Assembly (NCBI RefSeq): GCF_023856365.1
Contig: NC_064537.1
Span: forward strand, 8,382,324-8,446,323
Source of the DNA: Brienomyrus brachyistius
Taxonomy: Eukaryota; Chordata; Actinopteri; Osteoglossiformes; Mormyridae
Length of the DNA: 64,000 bases
Reading direction: 5' to 3'
The position numbers were made by a program, and so were the translations under genes. Every line of letters starts with the position of its first letter. Position 1 is the first letter of the stretch. This document shows positions 54,124 to 61,630 of this stretch, piece after piece. A model generated the notes under the pieces. That model worked only from the letters and a program-made list of their open reading frames with translations, was not told the DNA's origin and searched no databases.

Positions 54124-54234
54124 TGTCAGACGTGGGATTCGAACCCACGCCTCTTTTCAGAGACCAGAATGCTCCATCAGTTGGAAGACAGTGCATCTTG
54201 AGTCTGGCGCCTTAGACCGCTCGGCCATTCTGAC
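54124..54234 (-). tRNA. trnal-caa: tRNA-Leu(CAA)
   Basis: Anticodon CAA; T66G gives an A7-G66 mismatch. Confidence 0.72.
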
Positions 54235-54389
54235 AACAATGCACCATATGATGTCTTGTCTCATTACCTTTAGCTTTCCGAAGGCTGTTTAGCTAATTAA
54301 CACAGGGTATAAAGAACTGATTTAACTTCAATATGCAGCAGTAGGGTAAAATTCATTCAGTTGGTCGAATGCTTCATTAGTCATATGCA

Positions 54390-54500
54390 TGTCAGAAGTG
54401 GGATTCGAACCCACGCCTCCCTTCAGAGACCAGAAAGCTCCATTAGTTGGAAAACGGTGTACCTTGAGTCTGGCGCCTTAGACCGCTCGGCTATTCTGAC
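54390..54500 (-). tRNA. trnal-caa: tRNA-Leu(CAA)
   Basis: Anticodon CAA; A box TAGCCGAGCGG, within consensus. Confidence 0.85.
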
Positions 54501-54654
54501 AACAATGCACCATATGATGTCTTGTCTCATTACCTTTAGCTTTCCCAAAGCTGTTTCCCTAATTAACACAGGGTATAAAGTAATGATTTAACTTTAACCT
54601 GCAGCACTAGGGCAAAACCATTCAGTCGATTGAACGCTTCATCTGTCATATGCA

Positions 54655-54765
54655 TGTCAGAAGTGGGATTCGAACCCACGCCTCTTTTCAGAGACCAGAA
54701 TGCTCCATCAGTTGGAAGACAGTGTATCTTGAGTCTGGCGCCTTAGACCGCTCGGCCATTCTGAC
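54655..54765 (-). tRNA. trnal-caa: tRNA-Leu(CAA)
   Basis: Anticodon CAA; no lesion noticed. Confidence 0.9.
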
Positions 54766-54919
54766 AACAGTGCACTGCATGATGTCTTGTCTCATTACCT
54801 TTAGCTTTCCGAAGGCTGTTTAGCTAATCAACACAGGGTATAAAGTAATGATTTAACGTTACCCTGCAGCACTAGGGCAAAACCATTCAGTCGATTGAAT
54901 GCTTCATCAGTCATATGCA

Positions 54920-55030
54920 TGTCAGAAGTGGGATTCGAACCCACGCCTCTTTTCAGAGACCAGAATGCTCCATCAGTTGGAAGACAGTGTATCTTGAGTC
55001 TGGCGCCTTATACCGCTCGGCCATTCTGAC
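54920..55030 (-). tRNA. trnal-caa: tRNA-Leu(CAA)
   Basis: Anticodon CAA; D loop GGTATAAGG. Confidence 0.88.
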
Positions 55031-55185
55031 AACAATGCACCATATGATGTCTTGTCTCATTACCTTTAGCTTTCCGAAGGCTGTTTAGCTAATTAACACA
55101 GGGTATAAAGAACTGATTTAACTTCAATATGCAGCAGTAGGGTAAAATTCATTCAGTTGGTCGAATGCTTCATTAGTCATATGTA

Positions 55186-55296
55186 TGTCAGAAGTGGGAT
55201 TCGAACCCACGCCTCCCTTCAGAGACCAGAAAGCTCCGTCAGTTGGAAGACGGTGTACCTTGAGTCTGGCACCTTAGACCGCTCGGCCATTCTGAC
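55186..55296 (-). tRNA. trnal-caa: tRNA-Leu(CAA)
   Basis: Anticodon CAA; ggcacc variant. Confidence 0.9.
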
Positions 55297-55450
55297 AACA
55301 ATGCACAGTATGATATCTTGTCTCATTACCTTTAGCTTTCCCAAAGCTGTTTCCCTAATTAACACAGGGTATAAAGGAATGATTTAACTTTAACCTGCAG
55401 CACTAGGGCAAAACCATTCAGTCGATTGAACGCTTCATCAGTCATATGCA

Positions 55451-55561
55451 TGTCAGAAGTGGGATTCGAACCCACGCCTCCCTTCAGAGACCAGAAAGCT
55501 CCATCAGTTGGAAGACGGTGTACCTTGAGTCTGGCGCCTTAGACCGCTCAGCCATTCTGAC
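55451..55561 (-). tRNA. trnal-caa: tRNA-Leu(CAA)
   Basis: Anticodon CAA; A box TGGCTGAGCGG. Confidence 0.88.
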
Positions 55562-55716
55562 AACAATGCACCATATGATGTCTTGTCACATTACCTTTAG
55601 CTTTCCGAAGGCTGTTTAGCTAATTAACACAGGGTATAAAGTACTGATTTAACTTCAATGTGCAGCACTAGGGCAAAATTCATTTAGTTGGTCAAATGCT
55701 TCATTAGTCATATGCA

Positions 55717-55827
55717 TGTCAGAAGTGGGATTCGAACCCACGCCTCTTTTCAGAGACCAGAATGCTCCATCAGTTGGAAGACAGTGCATCTTGAGTCTGG
55801 CGCCTTAGACCGCTCGGCCATTCTGAC
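55717..55827 (-). tRNA. trnal-caa: tRNA-Leu(CAA)
   Basis: Anticodon CAA; no lesion noticed. Confidence 0.9.
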
Positions 55828-55982
55828 AACAGTGCACTGCATGATGTCTTGTCTCATTACCTTTAGCTTTCCGAAGGCTGTTTAGCTAATTAATACAGGG
55901 TATAAAGTACTGATTTAACTTTAATGTGCAGCACTAGGGCAAAATTCATTCAGTTGGTCAAATGCTTGATTAGTCATATGCC

Positions 55983-56093
55983 TGTCAGAAGTGGGATTCG
56001 AACCCACGCCTCTTTTCAGAGACCAGAATGCTCCATCAGTTTGAAGACAGTGTATCTTGAGTCTGGCACCTTAGACCGCTCGGCCATTCTGAC
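55983..56093 (-). tRNA. trnal-caa: tRNA-Leu(CAA)
   Basis: Anticodon CAA; intron-loop change agtttgaag. Confidence 0.88.
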
Positions 56094-56247
56094 AACAATG
56101 CACCATATGATGTCTTGTCTCATTACCTTTAGCTTTCCCAAAGCTGTTTCCCTAATTAACACAGGGTATAAAGTAATGATTTAAGTTTAACCTGCAGCAC
56201 TAAGGCAAAACCATTCAGTCGATTGAACGCTTCATCAGTCATATGCA

Positions 56248-56358
56248 TGTCGGAAGTGGGATTCGAACCCACGCCTCCCTTCAGAGACCAGAAAGCTCCG
56301 TCAGTTGGAAGACGGTGTACCTTGAGTCTGGCGCCTTAGACCGCTCGGCCATTCTGAC
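56248..56358 (-). tRNA. trnal-caa: tRNA-Leu(CAA)
   Basis: Anticodon CAA; A4-C69 mismatch. Confidence 0.7.
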
Positions 56359-56512
56359 AACAATGCACCATATGATGTCTTGTCTCATTACCTTTAGCTT
56401 TCCCAAAGCTGTTTCCCTAATTAACACAGGGTATAAAGTAATGATTTAACTTTAACCTGCAGCACTAGGGCAAAACCATTCAGTCGATTGAACGCTTCAT
56501 CAGTCATATGCA

Positions 56513-56623
56513 TGTCAGAAGTGGGATTCGAACCCACGCCTCTTTTCAGAGACCAGAATGCTCCATCAGTTGGAAGACAGTGCATCTTGAGTCTGGCGCC
56601 TTAGACCGCTCGGCCATTCTGAC
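56513..56623 (-). tRNA. trnal-caa: tRNA-Leu(CAA)
   Basis: Anticodon CAA; no lesion noticed. Confidence 0.9.
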
Positions 56624-56778
56624 AACAGTGCACTGCATGATATCTTGTCTCATTACCTTTAGCTTTCCGAAGGCTGTTTAGCTAATTAATACAGGGTATA
56701 AAGTACTGATTTAACTTTAATGTGCAGCACTAGGGCAAAATTCGTTCAGTTGGTCAAATGCTTGATTAGTCATATGCC

Positions 56779-56889
56779 TGTCAGAAGTGGGATTCGAACC
56801 CACGCCTCTTTTCAGAGACCAGAATGCTCCATCAGTTTGAAGACAGTGTATCTTGAGTCTGGCACCTTAGACCGCTCGGCCATTCTGAC
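56779..56889 (-). tRNA. trnal-caa: tRNA-Leu(CAA)
   Basis: Anticodon CAA; intron-loop change agtttgaag. Confidence 0.88.
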
Positions 56890-57043
56890 AACAATGCACC
56901 ATATGATGTCTTGTCTCATTACCTTTAGCTTTCCCAAAGCTGTTTCCCTAATTAACACAGGGTATAAAGTAATGATTTAAGTTTAACCTGCAGCACTAGG
57001 GCAAAACCATTCAGTCGATTGAACGCTTCATCAGTCATATGCA

Positions 57044-57154
57044 TGTCGGAAGTGGGATTCGAACCCACGCCTCCCTTCAGAGACCAGAAAGCTCCGTCAG
57101 TTGGAAGACGGTGTACCTTGAGTCTGGCGCCTTAGACCGCTCGGCCATTCTGAC
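57044..57154 (-). tRNA. trnal-caa: tRNA-Leu(CAA)
   Basis: Anticodon CAA; A4-C69 mismatch. Confidence 0.7.
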
Positions 57155-57309
57155 AACAATGCACTGCATGATGTCTTGTCTCATTACCTTTAGCTTTCCG
57201 AAGGCTGATTAGCTAATTAATACAGGGTATAAAGTACTGATTTAACTTTAATGTGCAGTACTAGGGCAAAATTCATTCAGTTGGTCAAATGCTTCATTAG
57301 TCATATGCA

Positions 57310-57420
57310 TGTCAGAAGTGGGATTCGAACCCACGCCTCTTTTCAGAGACCAGAATGCTCCACCAGTTGGAAGATGGTGTACCTTAAGTCTGGCGCCTTA
57401 GACCGCTCGGCCATTCTGAC
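57310..57420 (-). tRNA. trnal-uaa: tRNA-Leu(TAA)
   Basis: Anticodon TAA; intron-stem change ccaccag. Confidence 0.88.
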
Positions 57421-57575
57421 AATAATACACCGTATGATGTCTTGTCTCATAACCTTTAGCTTTCCGAAGGCTGTTTAGCTAATTAACACAGGGTATAAAG
57501 TACTGATTTAACTTTAATGTGCAGCACTAGGGCAAAATTCATTCAGTTGGTCAAATGCTTCATTAGTCATATGCA

Positions 57576-57686
57576 TGTCAGAAGTGGGATTCGAACCCAC
57601 GCCTCTTTTCAGAGACCAGAATGCTCCATCAGTTGGAAGACAGTGTATCTTGAGTCTGGCGCCTTAGACCGCTCGGCCATTCTGAC
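57576..57686 (-). tRNA. trnal-caa: tRNA-Leu(CAA)
   Basis: Anticodon CAA; no lesion noticed. Confidence 0.9.
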
Positions 57687-57841
57687 AACAGTGCACCGCA
57701 TGATGTCTTGTCTCATTACCTTTAGTTTTCCGAAGGCTGTTTAGCTAATTAACACAGGGTATAAAGTACTGATTTAACTTTAATATGCAGCACTAGGGCA
57801 AAATTCATTCAGTTGGTCGAATGCTTCATTAGTCATATGCA

Positions 57842-57952
57842 TGTCAGAAGTGCGATTCGAACCCACGCCTCCCTTCAGAGACCAGAAAGCTCCGTCAGTT
57901 GGAAGACGGTGTACCTTGAGTCTGGCACCTTAGACCGCTCGGCCATTCTGAC
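57842..57952 (-). tRNA. trnal-caa: tRNA-Leu(CAA)
   Basis: Anticodon CAA; T-stem mismatch (agtgcgattc). Confidence 0.72.
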
Positions 57953-58107
57953 AACAATGCACAGTATGATGTCTTGTCTCATTACCTTTAGCTTTCCCAA
58001 AGCTGTTTCCCTAATTAACACAGGGTATAAAGTACTGATTTAAATTTAATGTGCAGCACTAGAGCAAAATTCATTCAGTTGGTCAAACGCTTCATTAGTC
58101 ATATGCA

Positions 58108-58218
58108 TGTCAGAAGTGGGACTCCAACCCACGCCTCTTTTCAGAGACCAGAAAGCTCCGTCAGTTGGAAGACGGTGTATCTTGAGTCTGGCGCCTTAGA
58201 CCGCTCGGCCATCCTGAC
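58108..58218 (-). tRNA. trnal-caa: tRNA-Leu(CAA), B-box C56G
   Basis: Anticodon CAA; B box GGTTGGAGTCC and a G6-U67 wobble. Confidence 0.66.
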
Positions 58219-58373
58219 AACAGTGCACTGCATGATGTCTTGTCTCATTACCTTTAGCTTTCCAAAGGCTGTTTAGCTAATTAATACAGGGTATAAAGTA
58301 CTGATTTAACTTTAATGTGCAGCACTAGGGCAAAATTCATTCAGTTGGTCAAATGCTTCATTAGTCATATGCA

Positions 58374-58484
58374 TGTCAGAAGTGGGATTCGAACACACGC
58401 CTCTTTTCAGAGACCAGAATGCTCCATCAGTTGGAAGATGGTGTACCTTAAGTCTGGCGCCTTAGACCGCTCGGCCATTCTGAC
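58374..58484 (-). tRNA. trnal-uaa: tRNA-Leu(TAA)
   Basis: Anticodon TAA; T-stem 5' side GTGTG leaves a mismatch; last unit of normal length. Confidence 0.7.
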
Positions 58485-58644
58485 ATCTATGCACAGTATG
58501 AAGTCTTGTCTCATTATGTTTAGCTTTCCCAAAGCTATTTCCCTAATTAACGCTGGGTTTAAAGTACTGATTTAACTTTAACCTGCTGCACTAGGGCAAA
58601 ACAATTCAGTTGGTTGAATGCTTTATCAGTCTCTGGAATACACT

Positions 58645-58755
58645 TGTCAGAAGTGGGATTCGAACCCACGCCTCTTTTCAGAGACCAGAATGCTCCATCA
58701 GTTGGAAGATGGTGTACTTTGAGTCTGGCGCCTCAGACCGCTTGGTCATTCTGAC
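58645..58755 (-). tRNA. Diverged tRNA-Leu(CAA), array edge
   Basis: Still 111 nt with intact acceptor, B box and CAA (A37), but the A box reads TGACCAAGCGG and the spacer is diverged (271-bp step). Confidence 0.6.
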
Positions 58756-58914
58756 AGTGCGCTATTGTGAGATCCTTGTCTCATTACGTTTAGCTTTCCC
58801 AAAACTGTTTTCGTAATTAACACGAGGTATAAAGTACTGATTTAACTTTAACCTGCAGCACTAGGGCAAAACCATTCAGTTGGTTGAACGCTTCATCAGC
58901 CACTGGAATGCACA

Positions 58915-59025
58915 TGCCAGAAGTAGTTTTCGAACCCACACCTTTTTTCAGAGACCAGAAAGCTCCATCATTTGGAAGACGGTGTACCTTAAGTCTGGGG
59001 CCTTAGACCGCTCGGCCATTCTGAC
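58915..59025 (-). pseudogene. Decayed tRNA-Leu(TAA), array edge
   Basis: Last recognisable copy. A box, TAA anticodon and intron remain, but the 3' side of the T stem is destroyed (agtagttttcgaaccc on the + strand) and the acceptor 3' strand has a base change. Flanking spacer is heavily diverged. Confidence 0.8.
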
Positions 59026-59314
59026 AACGTGCTACTGTGACATCCTTGTCTCATTACTCCGAGATTCTCGTTTCATTACCATCAGGTTTCTCAAACCTAC
59101 AATGAGGGACAGATTTAACACAAAGGCTTTAGAGTATTAGTAGCATTATTTGTTTCACAGCAGATCTGACATCCTGTTAACATAAATTCTATCCATTTGC
59201 TTTCAATTACTTATTGTCCGGTCACCCACCAGCTCTGCTTCAACATCAGGAATATATAAAGCAGACAAATACATATTTATTTTAGGTTGTTGTTTAACTT
59301 TTCAGGGTTGGGGA
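59026..59314. other. Array margin and unannotated spacer
   Basis: To about 59,130 a degraded spacer is recognisable (ctcattac, ggtttctcaaacc, gatttaacac). Beyond that the sequence is unique AT-rich DNA with no gene or repeat that I recognise. Confidence 0.6.
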
Positions 59315-59628
59315 TCCATCCATCCATTTTCCAAATCGATTATCCTACTGGGCTGCGGGGGATCCGGAGCCTATCCCGGAAGCAATGGGCACGAGGCAGG
59401 GAACAACCCATTCACTCTCACATGCACACCTACGGGCAATTTAGCAACTCCAATTAGCCTCAGCATGTTTTTGGACTGTGGGGGGAAACCGGAGTACCTG
59501 GAGGAAACCCCACGACGACATGGGGAGAACAAGCAAACTCCTCACACATGTGACCCAGGCGGAGACTCGAACCCAACTCCCAAACGAGTGAGGCAATAGT
59601 GTTAACCACTGCACCACCATGCCGCCCC
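59315..59628 (-). mobile_element. tRNA-derived SINE
   Basis: On the minus strand this begins GGGGCGGCATGG, contains an A-box-like stretch (TGGTGCAGTGGTTAACAC), then a B box (GGTTCGAGTCT at 59,563-59,573) about 35 nt on. A body common in bony-fish genomes follows (gtttcctccaggtactccgg, then the ccaaaaacatgctgagg segment), ending in an ATGG tandem tail at 59,315-59,330. Head, body and tail make a complete SINE of about 314 bp. A possible 6-bp target-site duplication, gggttg, lies at 59,306-59,311 and 59,630-59,635, which is short and may be chance. I cannot assign the family name from memory with certainty. Confidence 0.75.
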
Positions 59629-59635
59629 CGGGTTG

Positions 59636-61630
59636 AACAAAAAGGAACAAAAATCCAAATTGACAGATAATAATTGCAGAATACTACTGTGCTGGGCGAA
59701 GAGTCACAATACACAAGTGGAAAAGGCCTCCCACTGGTGGAAGGCGCTGCCCACAAGGTGGTCAGGATCGGGGATAGCTGTGGATCGATATGGCTGTACT
59801 TGTGAGGGAGAGCCTACGGCATCTCACCTCTGACTTATTGTCAGTTTGAAAATAGCTATATCTAGTGATTCTGCATATCATCTGTCGTGTCAATAATGGA
59901 CTTTAGATCTGGTTGCTTTAAATACACAAGGTAGTGAGAAAGCCATGCTCTTTAATAAATAATGCGCTTTCAGAAACAGGGAAACACTGTGGTATGTGTA
60001 CGGCTGCACCGTCATAATGTACGGCTGCAATAATCTGGTGCGTAAATGTTTAAAATATTATTTTTCTTGGATCTGGACAGGCTGCACTATGCCAGACAGG
60101 AGAATATCTATGAAGGCAAGACTGTTTTCTATTTGACTTAATTGAGTTAATTATCTTACACCAATGATAAACAATCAAAAGGAAAAGGTCTAATGACGTT
60201 GAATGGCGTTTGTGAAATGGAGCACTGACTCCACCTGCTGGCCAATTTATTAAAAACCCATACAGCAGTCCTTACTGCATAGGTGTACGCATGAATTAAG
60301 TCTGATTGATGAGTCAAAATAATTAAATATATTGATTGAGGTAAAGGTAAAGGTGACAGCAGTTTGAAGGCTTTAAGAGATGTAAGGGTAATTTGAGCCG
60401 AATTACCCCAGATGGGCCTTGATCGGTGTAATGTTTGGGGGCGGGTGGCGACCATCCGGTATGGGCTGTTCAATAGTCTTTATTAGGATTAATGGCATCA
60501 GTGCACTGATTTAAAATATGTCAGATTTACCCGTGATGGATGGTGAATACTGGACTAGTAGAAACTTGACATTTCTGGAGAAATGGGCAGAAATGCAAAT
60601 GTTGTCGCTGTAGCGTCCCCATCTGGCACCCTGAGGTGCCCTTGCCAGGGTGGACTGAGTATCTGTAGAGAAATAGATCAGTCACTTTTGGTTTGGATTG
60701 GTGATTGTTAAGGCTGTCGAATGGCTGCTTGATTTTGATTGGCTGATGGAGGCCAATGTATTCTGATAGTTGTATTCAGTATTACTCATGATTAGGAACC
60801 AATTGCATTCCTATAATAATCAATTTCTTTTTCTCCTTACCGTCCATTGCCGCGGAACATTATGAAAAAGCCCAGATCCCCGCAACCTCTATATTTACCG
60901 GCAACTGTATTTTCAAAATAGCCCAATTGGGCGAAAAGAACCGTGCACCTGGCAACTCTGGCTACGTCAGAAGTGTAGCAAAATCATGTCATAATTCTCC
61001 AAACACCCAATTAAACGTCACTAACGCAAATGCATTAGCAAGGCCGCATATATAAATTTAAAGTGAAACATTATTCAGTATTTTTAATATTTATATATGT
61101 CCAAAACGTTGCTGTGGGGAAGAACACTATTCAACCGCATTTCCAAGCAATAATTCAGGCGTAAAATACAATCCAACATGCCATTCACAATGATCTTATT
61201 CATAAGGACGGCTTCAACCAAGTTCTCCACGATTCAGTAACATGTGCGTCATGCTTGAATCATTAGCCCGCTGGTTGTCTTTCGGAAAATTCTATTGGGT
61301 AGCATAGCCGTCCATCATAAGTTGGCCTATTAGGTGCAGGCGCAGCAATGTCAATCATATGTTCATCGCCTCACTATTGGCAGAGCAATTTCCTGGGATG
61401 CTGCCTATGATTCTTGTCGTACACCGGCACACAGGAACGGGAAATCCGCCTCAAGGCTCGAAGGAGGCGGGAGGTGTGAGGCTCTCGAAGGCCTTGCAGT
61501 AAAACGAAACTGGGTTTAAGTACAGCTGGTGGGAAAACGGTGAAAGAATAGACTGTTCATTTAAAGCTGTCTTTAATATTAGGTAATAATTTTTAGCTGA
61601 ATATTTTAGGTTTTACGCTATACCCTGAAA
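59636..61630. other. Intergenic DNA and presumed pdap1 upstream region
   Basis: No gene, RNA or known repeat recognised over about 2 kb. The short open frames here start and stop without homology or splice context. The promoter and 5' UTR of pdap1 should lie in the last few hundred bases; a GC-rich patch occurs at about 61,435-61,495, including ggaggcggg, but I cannot place a transcription start. Confidence 0.5.

Larger units (their letters stand above)
55983..56778. repeat. Higher-order block I, copy 1 (3 units)
   Basis: Genes at 55983 and 56248 recur at offset 796 (56779, 57044), sharing the intron change agtttgaag and the acceptor change tgtcgg. Confidence 0.8.
56779..57309. repeat. Higher-order block I, copy 2
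   Basis: Second copy of the 55,983 block, ending at the TAA gene at 57310. Confidence 0.75.
1..59130 (-). repeat. Tandem array of intron-containing tRNA-Leu genes (223 loci, 265/266-bp unit)
   Basis: Head-to-tail array in which each unit holds one minus-strand tRNA-Leu gene and about 155 bp of conserved spacer. Two spacer forms alternate irregularly: one reads gcaaaattcatt...tcattag (266 bp), the other gcaaaaccatt...tcatcag (265 bp). Read on the minus strand, the gene has a 7-bp acceptor (GTCAGAA/TTCTGAC), an A box (TGGCCGAGCGG), anticodon stem CCAGA/TCTGG, a 27-nt intron between 37 and 38, a long class II variable arm, a B box (GGTTCGAATCC) and A73. About 40 nt past the 3' end lies a T4 run, the first in each unit, that fits a Pol III terminator. 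CAA decodes UUG and TAA decodes UUA. Spacing departs from 265/266 only at 40,592-41,118, 43,508-43,770 and 46,160-46,422 (small deletions) and at the right edge (271, 270). The left end continues out of the window. Confidence 0.97.

Noticed and set aside
1..59130. CRISPR array or other prokaryotic repeat system
   Set aside because: There are no short identical repeats with unique spacers. The whole 265-bp unit repeats, each unit is a eukaryotic intron-containing tRNA gene, and the flank carries a spliced vertebrate gene.
1..59130. SINE amplification derived from tRNA-Leu
   Set aside because: Copies are strictly tandem with shared spacers, one orientation, and no tails or target-site duplications, and they keep introns that a retroposed mature tRNA would lack.
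1..59130. Suppressor (stop-reading) tRNAs
   Set aside because: The TAA label is the anticodon, which reads UUA leucine codons. No gene had anticodon TTA, CTA or TCA.
200..59140. About 130 plus-strand open frames of 65-86 codons with near-identical peptides, repeated along the array
   Set aside because: They are the antisense of the tRNA genes plus spacer. The conserved peptide core follows the tRNA bases, there is no splice or coding context, and stops come from the spacer. The repetition reflects the tandem unit.
59441..59756. Minus-strand open frames of 69 and 98 codons
   Set aside because: They overlap the SINE body and have no family resemblance.
60156..60473. Minus-strand 105-codon open frame
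   Set aside because: Composition is ordinary intergenic, with no recognisable motif and no splice-site support.
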